Shown here: piece after piece, positions 16,046 to 24,567 of the stretch
Numbering within the stretch: position 1 is the stretch's first letter
How the letters are laid out: every line of letters begins with the position of its first letter
Origin: an uncultured Bacteroidales bacterium
Lineage (GTDB): Bacteria > Bacteroidota > Bacteroidia > Bacteroidales > UBA932
Direction of reading: 5' to 3'
Length of the DNA: 40,000 nucleotides
Assembly: GCA_949300335.1 (NCBI GenBank)
Contig: CASGDV010000017.1
Coordinates: 1-40,000 of the forward strand
Translations under genes and position numbers: made by a program
Notes under the pieces: model-generated
The model's input: the letters and a program-made list of their open reading frames with translations, nothing else
What the model was told of the DNA's origin: nothing
Databases searched by the model: none

Positions 16046-18163
16046 TCACTCGTTTACAAGACCCCTTGCCCGCAAGAGTGCCGAAGGATCCGGGTCGGCT
16101 CCGCGGAAGCGTCTGTAAAGAACCATAGGTTCCTCACTGCCGCCTTTTTCAAGAATGTTTTTCCTGAAGGAATAGGACACAACTTTATCGAAAATCCCCT
16201 TTTTCCTGAACAATTCGAAAGCATCCTTGTCAAGAACTTCGGCCCAGAGATAGCTGTAGTAGCCGGCACTGTATCCGCTGTTGAAAATATGGTTGAAATA
16301 AGTAGTCCTGTATCTCGGAATTATCTCGTCTATCAGTCCCATTTCCTCACACACCTTTTTCTCGAAAGCAACAGGATCAATTCCGTCGACAGACTGAAGT
16401 TCATGCCATTTCATATCCAGAATCGATGCTGCCACGAGTTCGGTCGTCATGAATCCCTGGTTGAATTTCGATACCTTTCCTATTTTCTCAATCAGCCCGT
16501 CCGGAATGACCTCCCCCGTTTCATAATGGCGCGCATATGTAGCAAGGACCTCCGGCTGGAAAGCCCAGTTTTCATTTATCTGCGAAGGCAGCTCTACGAA
16601 ATCGCGGGCGACACTGGTGCCGCTCACGCTTTTATAAGTACATTCACTGAGCAATCCGTGAAGCGCATGACCGAATTCATGGAACATTGTAGCCACCTCG
16701 TCGAGCGTAAGCAGTGAAGGAGAAGACCCGGAAGGTTTCGTGAAGTTGCCCACATTGACGATTACCGGCCTTATATCCTCGCCCTTTGAATTGACATACT
16801 GGTTCCTGATATTGTTCATCCAGGCTCCGCCCCTCTTCGAACTGCGCGGATAATAATCCGTAAGCAGGATTCCTACAAGCGAGCCGTCTGAATCAGTAAT
16901 CTTGAAACCTTCCACGTCTGGGTGATATACAGGAATACTGTCCAGTTTTTCAAACTTGAGTCCATAGAGCCTTCCCGCCGTGGCGAAAACTCCGGCCCTG
17001 ACATTTTCCATCTTGAAATACGGTTTGATTTCAGCTTCATCAAGGTCATATTCGGCTTTTCTGACCTTTTCCGTATAGTAAGCCCAGTCCCACGGCCTTA
17101 TGACGGAAGTGGAATCATCAGGCAGAAGGCCGGCAGCTACATCCTCATTCATTTTTTCCTGAAGCCTTGCCAGTTCCTCCTTTGCCCTGGCAACGGCAGG
17201 AACGAACAGTTCCTCAAGAAATCTGTCTACGGTTTCATGGTCATGTGCCATCTTGTCGGAAAGAATGAAATCCGCAGGATTGTCATACCCGAGCATTGAC
17301 GCCTTTTCTATACGGAGTTTCATTATGTCCAGAACAATCTGCTTGTTGTCGTTCCTGTCGTCATTGTTACCTCGGGACGAATAGGCACGGAACATCTTTT
17401 CCCTCAAATCTCTCCGGGAACTGTATGTCATGAAAGGAACATAGCTCGGATTATGCAGAGTGAACATCCATCCTTTTTCTCCGGCTGCCTCCGCATCCGA
17501 CGCCGCTGAAGCAAGCACCGGCTCAGGCAATCCGGCAATTTCAGAAGAATCGGTCAGCAGAAGTCTGAAAGCATTTGTCTCAGCAAGCAGATTGTTGCCG
17601 AATTTCAGTTCGAGGGAAGAAAGCGATGCATTTATTTCTCTCATTCTCGCCTGGGCAGCATCATCCAGAGAAATTCCGTTGTTCACGAAATTCCTGTACA
17701 TCTTCTCCAACGCCATCATCTGCTCACTTGTAAGTTTCAGGTCCTTCCTGTTTTCATACAGTTCCTCAACTCTCTCGAACAGGTAAGGATTCATGAATAT
17801 GTTGTCATTATGTTCCGACAGCATTGGAATGACCTTTGCGACAATTTTCTGCAGGGAAGGAGTTGCATCCGATTCGGACAGGTTGAACAACACCCCTGTT
17901 ACCCTGTCCAGTATCTCTCCGGAACGGTCAAATGCCGCGACGGTATTTTCAAACGTCGGTTTTTCGCTGTCGGCAATTATGGCATCTATCTCGCTTTGCT
18001 GCTGTCTTATGCCGATTTTTACAGCAGGGATATAATGTTTTTCCTTGATTATACCGAAATCCGGTATCCCGTACGGGGTGTCCCATTCCGCAAGAAACGG
18101 ATTAATCTCCTTGCAAGACATTGTAAGCATGGTCAATAACGTAAAAACAATCAATCTTTTCAT
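16046..18163 (-). CDS. M3 family metallopeptidase lipoprotein (Dcp/oligopeptidase A-like)
   Basis: The 705-residue protein has a lipoprotein signal (MKRLIVFTLLTMLTMSC; Cys at residue 17). The zinc motif HEFGH lies in TMFHEFGHALHGLLSE, and the third ligand Glu is in FVELPSQINENW about 25 residues later. The length suits peptidyl-dipeptidase Dcp or oligopeptidase A, which cut short peptides; the lipid anchor suggests periplasmic or envelope action on imported peptides. The C-terminal AGYYSYLWAEVLDKDAF is the usual substrate-side region of M3 enzymes. It follows the DUF5689 gene by about 80 bases, which carry a candidate -7 box and hairpin, so it is probably separate from the nuclease locus. The fructokinase gene follows closely. 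Confidence 0.9.
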   Translation of the reverse strand: MKRLIVFTLLTMLTMSCKEINPFLAEWDTPYGIPDFGIIKEKHYIPAVKIGIRQQQSEIDAIIADSEKPTFENTVAAFDRSGEILDRVTGVLFNLSESDATPSLQKIVAKVIPMLSEHNDNIFMNPYLFERVEELYENRKDLKLTSEQMMALEKMYRNFVNNGISLDDAAQARMREINASLSSLELKFGNNLLAETNAFRLLLTDSSEIAGLPEPVLASAASDAEAAGEKGWMFTLHNPSYVPFMTYSSRRDLREKMFRAYSSRGNNDDRNDNKQIVLDIMKLRIEKASMLGYDNPADFILSDKMAHDHETVDRFLEELFVPAVARAKEELARLQEKMNEDVAAGLLPDDSTSVIRPWDWAYYTEKVRKAEYDLDEAEIKPYFKMENVRAGVFATAGRLYGLKFEKLDSIPVYHPDVEGFKITDSDGSLVGILLTDYYPRSSKRGGAWMNNIRNQYVNSKGEDIRPVIVNVGNFTKPSGSSPSLLTLDEVATMFHEFGHALHGLLSECTYKSVSGTSVARDFVELPSQINENWAFQPEVLATYARHYETGEVIPDGLIEKIGKVSKFNQGFMTTELVAASILDMKWHELQSVDGIDPVAFEKKVCEEMGLIDEIIPRYRTTYFNHIFNSGYSAGYYSYLWAEVLDKDAFELFRKKGIFDKVVSYSFRKNILEKGGSEEPMVLYRRFRGADPDPSALLRARGLVNE

Positions 18164-18184
18164 AACAGGCAGGTTCTAATACAA

Positions 18185-18224
18185 TTTGTGCGGCCATACC
18201 CGCAGGCACAGCCACACAAAGATA
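18185..18224 (-). promoter_or_regulatory. Hairpin and candidate -7 box before the M3 peptidase gene
   Basis: On the minus strand TATCTTTG (18217-18224) fits the TAnnTTTG -7 consensus, but no -33 TTTG is found at the right spacing. Overlapping it, TTTGTGTGGC and GCCGCACAAA (18185-18220) can form a 10-pair stem with one G-T pair around a 16-base loop. No real T run follows. The hairpin could be a weak terminator for the DUF5689 gene or a leader element of the peptidase mRNA; I cannot tell which. Confidence 0.35.
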
Positions 18225-18243
18225 CAAATTATTCCGGTTAATA

Positions 18244-19242
18244 TCACTCGGCAATTTCAACTCCGTCAAGATCCAGAAGAGTGAACTGGGTTTCATTGTT
18301 GTAGACGGTAAGTATGCCTGTCATATTGACCTTCGCACCATCAAGTATTTCCCTGGCTATTTCGGTGTCTGCAAATCTGGCATATCCGCTTGAACGTACC
18401 TGCACAGAAGTATTGCCCATCCGGAAATACTGGCTTACCGAATATGCTGTCGGGACAATGTCATCCTTTACATCCTTGACTTTTGCAGACTTGTCAGCGA
18501 TGTCACATTCGTCAAAGTACCCGTTCTTGAGATTTTCCGTAAACTTGTTCTTTGACATGGCCCATGTGGTCACGTTCCATGTCTGGTCGGACAGGAATAT
18601 CCTGTTTGCCTGATCCTTCTTGTTCTTGTTCGGATCTATGTATGCAAGGCAGAAAATCTCATTGTCATAGACAAGTCCCTTTATCGTGACATATTTCCCG
18701 AGATTTTCCTTTTTCTTGAGATCAGCTTCTTCCACCACCTGAGGTGCAAGAGGCTCGGCAAACTCGCCCCTGAAGACATGTGCGTCTATTATATACTGAA
18801 CGTCAAGATAAGAAGTATCGTATTCTCCTGTCATGTCTTCATATCCGAGCTGGACCATTCCGTTGTATGACCCCAGCGTAAGCCCGTCACAGACAACATA
18901 CACCCATTGCCCGAGCTTATAGTCATTATAGAGTCCTGTCTTGCCTATCTTTATTTCAATTCCTCCGGTCGCATCCTGTATATAGATGCTTTTGTAGATG
19001 TTTCCAGACTGGTCTGAAGTGGAAACCTGACCACCAATGACAAGCCTTTCCTGTATCTTGAGAGGTTTTCCCTTGTACATATCCTTGAGTTCGCCTATCG
19101 TGATGTTCGGCTCCATGGTAACCTTCTCATAATCCCCTGGTTCATCATATTTTCCGGTAAAAACGGGCTGGAATTCCTCGCAGGAAGCCAGAAGGACGGC
19201 CACGGCAAGTATCGTCAATGTCTTAATATATTTCATATTCAT
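18244..19242 (-). CDS. DUF5689 domain lipoprotein
   Basis: The 332-residue protein has a lipoprotein signal (lipobox LLASC) followed by acidic residues CEEFQ, which fits surface export of Bacteroidetes lipoproteins. An ATG two codons later is an equally good start. The body is DUF5689: an N-terminal ITIGELKDMYKG, then OB-fold-like strands with YIQDATGGIEIKIGKTGLY and GQWVYVVCDGLTLGSYNGMV, and a second OB-like part around GKYVTIKGLVYDNEIF. OB folds often bind nucleic acid or oligosaccharide. It is the last gene of the receptor/nuclease run, 30 bases after a TonB-dependent receptor. Its position is like that of SusD-type surface lipoproteins beside their receptors, so a substrate-binding partner of that receptor is a reasonable inference. 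The ligand is unknown. Confidence 0.82.
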   Translation of the reverse strand: MNMKYIKTLTILAVAVLLASCEEFQPVFTGKYDEPGDYEKVTMEPNITIGELKDMYKGKPLKIQERLVIGGQVSTSDQSGNIYKSIYIQDATGGIEIKIGKTGLYNDYKLGQWVYVVCDGLTLGSYNGMVQLGYEDMTGEYDTSYLDVQYIIDAHVFRGEFAEPLAPQVVEEADLKKKENLGKYVTIKGLVYDNEIFCLAYIDPNKNKKDQANRIFLSDQTWNVTTWAMSKNKFTENLKNGYFDECDIADKSAKVKDVKDDIVPTAYSVSQYFRMGNTSVQVRSSGYARFADTEIAREILDGAKVNMTGILTVYNNETQFTLLDLDGVEIAE

Positions 19243-19272
19243 AATAAAATCATATCAAATCGTTCAACTGCA

Positions 19273-22224
19273 CTAAAATCTGAAATACAGGTTCAGCATG
19301 TAATTGGCCCCGTACATATAGAAATATTTGGAGTCAAATCTGTAATAGCGTTCGCCGCTCTTGCTGTCCACAAGCCTGGTCTGCTCATATCCGCCGGTCT
19401 TGACATTCCTGTTATTCAGGATATTGTTGACCTGCAATGAGAAGCCTATATTGTATTTCCTGTCTATATACCAAGATTTCCCTATACTTGCATTCAGAAG
19501 GAAAGCTGGATCGAAACGCTCCTGAGAAGCCATGTACTCCACTTCCTCCGGTGTGGTTATCAGATCAGGCCCTGCCACTATCATATCGGTTCTGTATAAA
19601 GGATTCATGTCAAGATACGAATTGGCAAAATACTGGGCGTTGAGTTCAAAGAACCAATATGAATTTGTCCTGTAGTTGAATCCCAGATTTGTTGCCAGTT
19701 GAGGCGAACTCGGGACATAATGTTTCTGATATTTCTCAATAATGTAATTTCCGTTGTCATCCTTGTCATAAGTTGTTACACCATCCTTGACTGTCTTCCT
19801 GTATACAGGATGTGAAGCCCAATACGGAAGCATGACATCATCGAAAATCACGGCTGAACTGTTGTCAATCGTCATTGTCATCCTCGGTGCTGATGTATAC
19901 ACATATTCTCCCCAGCTTACTACACCCTGGAGTGACAGTCCTTCAAGGAAGAATGGAATCCTGAAACCGAGTTCGAGACCGGCATGGCGCTGGTCAATGC
20001 CGCTCATCGCAAAATTCACGAACGAATTCTGAGAGTCGTCATAGAAACTCATCATGTCTGTCTGATCCATTATCTTGGTCCAGAAAGCCGTAACGCGCAG
20101 GTCATAGCCCTGATTACTGTACTGATAATTTATGTCACCGGAAACAGTCTTTATCGTAGTGATGTTGGGATTGATGCTGTTTCTTGTTCTCGGAGAAATA
20201 TAAGCCTGTGAAAACGTAGGAGCATCGTTGATATAGCTTGCATCGGCAAAAATCCTGTGACCTCCGCTGAAATTGTAGTTCAGCCCGAGTTTTCCGGAAT
20301 AAACGAAAAACTCGTTTACGGCAGAACGCCCCTTGGATGTTATGGCCTCTCCCGTATGCGGATCGTATGTCGTAAGTTTCTGACCGTTGTAGAAGATTTC
20401 CTCTCCATTGTCATCCAGTCCTGCAAACAGACCTTTCCGTACCAGTCCTTCACGCCAGAAAGAATTGTATCCGGCTTCCGCTGCCAAATTGATATTCAGG
20501 GATCCGACATTGAAAGCGGCATTAGCCCACAATCCGGCATTGCGGACATGAGCATAATAATCATATCCGTACTTGTCTCCTTTGGCCAGCTGCTGAGGCT
20601 TCCCATGTTCAAAAAAGTAATCCAGATCATTCTGTATCATAGTCGGAGAGGCCGCAAAATCGCGTTCCGCGAACTGGTCGATATTCAGATAATATTCTCC
20701 TCCGAGAAGATCATCCATGAGTTTGTAATGTTCCGAACGGTTCCATTTCATGTTTACACCTCCGGTCAACGTGAAAAGACGGCTTGCCCTCCATTTCAGG
20801 TTCATGTTGAGATTGATGTCATGCTGGTCGACACGCCTCTGCTCTATAACATACTTCGAACGTTTCAATCCGTCCGAATCCACGTTGAATCTGTTGACAT
20901 TGTACAATCTGTCCCAATCCACATACCTTGTACTCGCATAGTCTGATTCCCAGGCCTCCTTAGCCCATGCATATTTCTCCGGATTGTCCCGGTTTATGTC
21001 CGGATTGTCCGTCCAGAAATAACTTGGCAGATTTCTGTAATAGTCAGGTCTAGGATCCGGAGCGTCATACCAGTCCAAAGCTGTATATCCGTTCTTTCCG
21101 GTACGATACAGGAACGTCACGTCGGTTTCCAGATCATCATTCGGCGTAGCCGTGTATTTCAGGATGAAAACCGGTTCATGTGTCTTGCGGACACGCGCAT
21201 TCCTGACTTTACCGTCCTGATAACCCCAGTTTGAATTATACATATTGTCCCCCACCAGATCATATACTTCCTGGGTAGATGCATTCTGTGCACCCCTCTG
21301 TCCTGGAGCAGCAAATGCCATGAAACCCAGTCTGTGCACATCGGAAAACTTCTTTTCAACACCGAAATAATAAGCGAACGACCTGTAATATACTCCGTCC
21401 ACCCAGTCATTCCCTCCCAGCCTTGCAGACACATTAAAAGCATAAGCCCATCCGTTGTCAAGCTCTCCTGAAGCATAATTCGCCATTAGCCTCAATCTGT
21501 ACAATGCACTGTTGCTCAAAAGACTGAAACGCCATCCCGGACGGACACTCAGAGGATTTGCAAGAATGTTTGTCAATCCGTTATATCCGCCGATACCGTA
21601 ATCGGAAACCTCGGAGCCCATGACTGTTTCCTTGCTTCTCATGGCTTCGTTGAGTCCGCTCCACAATGAATATGGAGAATAGCCGGTAATCGCATCATTC
21701 ATTTTCACACCACTGACATAAACATCCTGTGACTCATTGGTATATCCCCTGTTTCTGAATCGGATTGGGCTGAATCCGTAACCGGCTATATTCGTATATA
21801 CATCATTTGAAGAAAACAATATGGAAGGAGCATCGGAATAACCGGAATCTTCCATATCGAATTCAGCGAAACTTGCATCATCGACATCTCTGACAATCTG
21901 TGATGAGACCAGAGAAATGAACATCATGTCCTTGACATGTCCTTCTACCGTAACATTGATTCTGGTTTCCATGAAGCCTGATGCATTTACTACCATGGAA
22001 TATATGCCATCCTCTATATTGGTAAAGATAAAACTTCCGTCCGAGTCTGAATAACCGGAAGCGACCGCAACGTCACCGGACATCAATTCTACTGATGCAT
22101 GCTCCACGGGAATTCTTCCAGCCCTGTTGACAATGATGCCTTTCACACCACCGGAAAATTCCTGGGCTGCCGACGGCAGGACAAACAGGACTGATGCAAT
22201 CAGGAAAAACAGTTTCTTATACAT
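19273..22224 (-). CDS. TonB-dependent outer-membrane receptor
   Basis: Starting at the ATG at 22224 gives 983 residues with a signal peptide (MYKKLFFLIASVLFVLPSAA). A TTG 18 bases upstream would overlap the preceding gene and is less likely. Residues about 22-105 form a carboxypeptidase-regulatory/CnaB-like domain common before the plug in Bacteroidetes receptors. The plug follows (around PIRFRNRGYTNESQDVYV), then a beta barrel ending LNLYFRF with a terminal Phe, as outer-membrane barrels require. It would import a ligand using TonB energy. It lies 7 bases after the endonuclease/exonuclease/phosphatase gene and 30 before a DUF5689 lipoprotein, and no SusD homologue is present. Nucleic-acid fragments are the likely cargo by context only. 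Confidence 0.9.
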   Translation of the reverse strand: MYKKLFFLIASVLFVLPSAAQEFSGGVKGIIVNRAGRIPVEHASVELMSGDVAVASGYSDSDGSFIFTNIEDGIYSMVVNASGFMETRINVTVEGHVKDMMFISLVSSQIVRDVDDASFAEFDMEDSGYSDAPSILFSSNDVYTNIAGYGFSPIRFRNRGYTNESQDVYVSGVKMNDAITGYSPYSLWSGLNEAMRSKETVMGSEVSDYGIGGYNGLTNILANPLSVRPGWRFSLLSNSALYRLRLMANYASGELDNGWAYAFNVSARLGGNDWVDGVYYRSFAYYFGVEKKFSDVHRLGFMAFAAPGQRGAQNASTQEVYDLVGDNMYNSNWGYQDGKVRNARVRKTHEPVFILKYTATPNDDLETDVTFLYRTGKNGYTALDWYDAPDPRPDYYRNLPSYFWTDNPDINRDNPEKYAWAKEAWESDYASTRYVDWDRLYNVNRFNVDSDGLKRSKYVIEQRRVDQHDINLNMNLKWRASRLFTLTGGVNMKWNRSEHYKLMDDLLGGEYYLNIDQFAERDFAASPTMIQNDLDYFFEHGKPQQLAKGDKYGYDYYAHVRNAGLWANAAFNVGSLNINLAAEAGYNSFWREGLVRKGLFAGLDDNGEEIFYNGQKLTTYDPHTGEAITSKGRSAVNEFFVYSGKLGLNYNFSGGHRIFADASYINDAPTFSQAYISPRTRNSINPNITTIKTVSGDINYQYSNQGYDLRVTAFWTKIMDQTDMMSFYDDSQNSFVNFAMSGIDQRHAGLELGFRIPFFLEGLSLQGVVSWGEYVYTSAPRMTMTIDNSSAVIFDDVMLPYWASHPVYRKTVKDGVTTYDKDDNGNYIIEKYQKHYVPSSPQLATNLGFNYRTNSYWFFELNAQYFANSYLDMNPLYRTDMIVAGPDLITTPEEVEYMASQERFDPAFLLNASIGKSWYIDRKYNIGFSLQVNNILNNRNVKTGGYEQTRLVDSKSGERYYRFDSKYFYMYGANYMLNLYFRF

Positions 22225-22231
22225 ACTTTCA

Positions 22232-23302
22232 TCATTTAGCAATTACTATATAGGTCGGATAATGGTCACTGTAACCACCGACAAACGCTCCGTTTGAGAA
22301 TGTTCTGAAAGGATAGCCCTTGTACTGTCCCTTCTGTGTGGTCAGGAAAGGCTTCTTGAATACACGTCCGTAATATCCTTTTTTACCCAAAGACCTTATT
22401 TTCAATCCGTCACCGGATATCAGATTCTGATTGACAAGTATCAGGTCATAGATATTCCACTCTCCTCTGTAGGCAAGGGAACCATATCCGGCCTTGTACA
22501 TTGACAGGAAAGGGGAAAAGAACTCATCTTCTTCCACATCTCCGATATCTTCCTTGCCCTTGAGATATTTTGCCATACTGTCATCTGTAGGATTATCATT
22601 CATATCCCCCATCACGACAATCTTTATTTCCGGATATTCATCCATCATTTCCATGGCATGCTCATATATGATTTCCGCTCCGCGGCTTCTGAGATCGCTG
22701 CCTTTACCCCCGATACGCGAAGGAAGATGAGCCACATAAATTGCGAAATGCTCTCCGCCGATCTTTCCATGCACCATGAGGATATCCCTGGTCCTGAAAG
22801 CGACCTGCCTGTCAGAATCCATCTCGAATTCTATTTCATCACTGTCGAAATCAAAAGGAATGGACTCGCTGTCCAAATACTCGAACTGGTCTGGTTTATA
22901 AAGAAGCGCGACGTCGACACCCCTGGCATCCGGACCGTCATAATGTACTATCTGATAATTGGCATCCTCAATCTCAGGCTGGCTTACCAGATCGTCCAGA
23001 ACCAGTCTGTTTTCAATCTCGCTGACTCCCAATATAGTATGATAGCGACCTGTTTCCTTGGATATTTCCTTGATGACATGTGCCATGTTTGCGAGTTTCC
23101 TGTTGTACTTGGCCTCCGTCCATTTGTTTTTTCCGTCCGGAAGGAATTCCTCATCATTCTTGACAGGATCATCATATATGTCGAACAGATTTTCCAGGTT
23201 ATAGAATCCTATGACATAGTTCTGTCTGAAATTTTTCGCGTTCTGGGCAGCAGCCATGAGGCTGAATGAAATCAGAACGGCTATTACAAATATCCTTTTC
23301 AT
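22232..23302 (-). CDS. Exported endonuclease/exonuclease/phosphatase family nuclease
   Basis: The 356-residue protein has a signal peptide (MKRIFVIAVLISFSLMAAAQ) and the metal-dependent EEP (DNase I-like) fold. Motifs in order are GFYNLENLFD (Asn), ILGVSEIENR (metal Glu), YVAHLPSRIGG, VVMGDMNDNPTDD (catalytic Asp and Asn), IYDLILVN and GGYSDHYP (Asp-His pair). All residues expected for hydrolysis of phosphodiesters with Mg2+ are present. Some family members are phosphatases or sphingomyelinases, but this length with a signal peptide and the YNLENLFD start fits bacterial extracellular nucleases. It is flanked by a DRGH-type nuclease gene (15 bases upstream) and a TonB receptor (7 bases downstream), which favours DNA or RNA as substrate. 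Confidence 0.88.
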   Translation of the reverse strand: MKRIFVIAVLISFSLMAAAQNAKNFRQNYVIGFYNLENLFDIYDDPVKNDEEFLPDGKNKWTEAKYNRKLANMAHVIKEISKETGRYHTILGVSEIENRLVLDDLVSQPEIEDANYQIVHYDGPDARGVDVALLYKPDQFEYLDSESIPFDFDSDEIEFEMDSDRQVAFRTRDILMVHGKIGGEHFAIYVAHLPSRIGGKGSDLRSRGAEIIYEHAMEMMDEYPEIKIVVMGDMNDNPTDDSMAKYLKGKEDIGDVEEDEFFSPFLSMYKAGYGSLAYRGEWNIYDLILVNQNLISGDGLKIRSLGKKGYYGRVFKKPFLTTQKGQYKGYPFRTFSNGAFVGGYSDHYPTYIVIAK

Positions 23303-23317
23303 CTTATGCTGTTGATT

Positions 23318-24496
23318 TTAGTTCCACCACCATGAATTAGACGAAGGCTGCTGCTCCTCTATCTGCGAATATACGTCCGCTCCCAGCAGCGATTCCAGAT
23401 TGACAAAGAAATCTAGCCCCGTCTTCTCTTCAAGTTCCCTTATGGATATCGACATTGATTTGTCTATATTCTTTTCATCATAATTTCTGTGCTCGAGATA
23501 GAAACCGGCCGCCATATATCCGGAAATGCCGACAGTCGAAGCCTTCGAATACCTGAGAAGTGCCTTGAAATATGCCGCCGGTACAGTGACATTCTTTCCG
23601 GCATTATCCTTTATGGAAGTCTGGCTTCCCTCGACGACACAACCTGTAACCACATACAATGTATCTGAATTCTCTGCCCAGCTCCTTACCTTGGACTCGA
23701 AATTGGCCCATATCTGCTGGTTGAAATTCGGCAGCTGAGGGGTTATGTTGGTCATATAGAATGTCTGGGCATTGGAATCCTCATTCTGCCGGTCTGCCGA
23801 AGGTATCTGATGTCCTCTGTCATATCCCTGGGTGCCGATCCCTCCCTTGATGAAATCCGGCTGCATATCTATTGTAAAATCCGGATCAAGTGCCCATGAA
23901 CCCCGTCCGACATCTTGCGTGCCGATTGTCCATTTGTTCAGAGGATATGCGACCCAGTGCGCAACAAGATTTTCCGAATCCCACCCGAACGAATAATTTC
24001 TGAAAGCCTTGCCGTCCAGCGACATGAAATGCGTATGGCAATATAATCCGTCATCCGAGGACATTGCCGGCAATTCCATCCATTTTGCATGGATTACGCC
24101 TTCTTCTCCGGGCTCATCAGTATGACCTGATGCCTTCTGCACAATGGAACATGATGCTTCTCCATTGTCTGCAGTAAGGACAACATCAAGCTTGCGCGAC
24201 TCATCTCCGGTATTCTCATCGTACCTCAGTACTATGTTTGATTTGTTCCCGGAACCGGAATACTCCGAAAGTTCCGCCCATGAATCCTTTCCTCCGAAAT
24301 CCAGTTCCAGCCGCCAGCCGCCGTCAGCTGTCACGATAATGAACATGCTTCCCTTTTCATGCCCGACTTCCGCCTTCTTAGCCTCTATTTCAGGCTTCCC
24401 CACAATCTCCTGCCCCGTTTTCTCACAAGACGCATTTATAAAGAACATACATACAAGGGAGAGCATCATCCCTGCCTTTATTCTCTTGTAAAACAT
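23318..24496 (-). CDS. DNA/RNA non-specific endonuclease lipoprotein with BACON-like domain
   Basis: The 392-residue protein has a lipoprotein signal (lipobox INASC, Cys at residue 24). Residues about 35-122 form a BACON-like beta domain (VTADGGWRLELDF, ending SIVQKAS). The nuclease domain spans about 135-385. The Serratia-nuclease-type site is complete: DRGH (226-229) gives catalytic His229, and YMTNITPQLPNFNQQIW holds Asn259, which aligns with the Mg2+ ligand Asn119 of the Serratia enzyme, followed by ANFE. Such enzymes cut single- and double-stranded DNA and RNA to short oligonucleotides. Anchoring on the cell envelope fits digestion of external nucleic acid. It sits 15 bases before the second nuclease gene on the same transcript, downstream of a BACON lipoprotein gene. 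Confidence 0.92.
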   Translation of the reverse strand: MFYKRIKAGMMLSLVCMFFINASCEKTGQEIVGKPEIEAKKAEVGHEKGSMFIIVTADGGWRLELDFGGKDSWAELSEYSGSGNKSNIVLRYDENTGDESRKLDVVLTADNGEASCSIVQKASGHTDEPGEEGVIHAKWMELPAMSSDDGLYCHTHFMSLDGKAFRNYSFGWDSENLVAHWVAYPLNKWTIGTQDVGRGSWALDPDFTIDMQPDFIKGGIGTQGYDRGHQIPSADRQNEDSNAQTFYMTNITPQLPNFNQQIWANFESKVRSWAENSDTLYVVTGCVVEGSQTSIKDNAGKNVTVPAAYFKALLRYSKASTVGISGYMAAGFYLEHRNYDEKNIDKSMSISIRELEEKTGLDFFVNLESLLGADVYSQIEEQQPSSNSWWWN

Positions 24497-24514
24497 ATGT
24501 TTGGAGATAATTAA

Positions 24515-24540
24515 GGGGTGCCCGTCCTGCGGGCATCCCC
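24515..24540 (-). other. GC-rich intercistronic stem-loop
   Basis: Between the BACON lipoprotein and nuclease genes the minus strand can form a ten-pair stem: GGGG and TGCCCG pair with CGGGCA and CCCC, with one bulged A and a 5-base loop. The flanks are AT-rich. Only TTAATTAT follows, not a true T run, so full termination is doubtful; partial termination or mRNA stabilisation of one segment is possible. Confidence 0.6.
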
Positions 24541-24567
24541 ATTATTTTCATTTTAAGCACCAATGGC

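Noticed and set aside
20257-20946. Plus-strand open frame of 229 codons inside a TonB receptor gene
   Set aside because: Shadow of the barrel-coding strand, with no start context or family motif.
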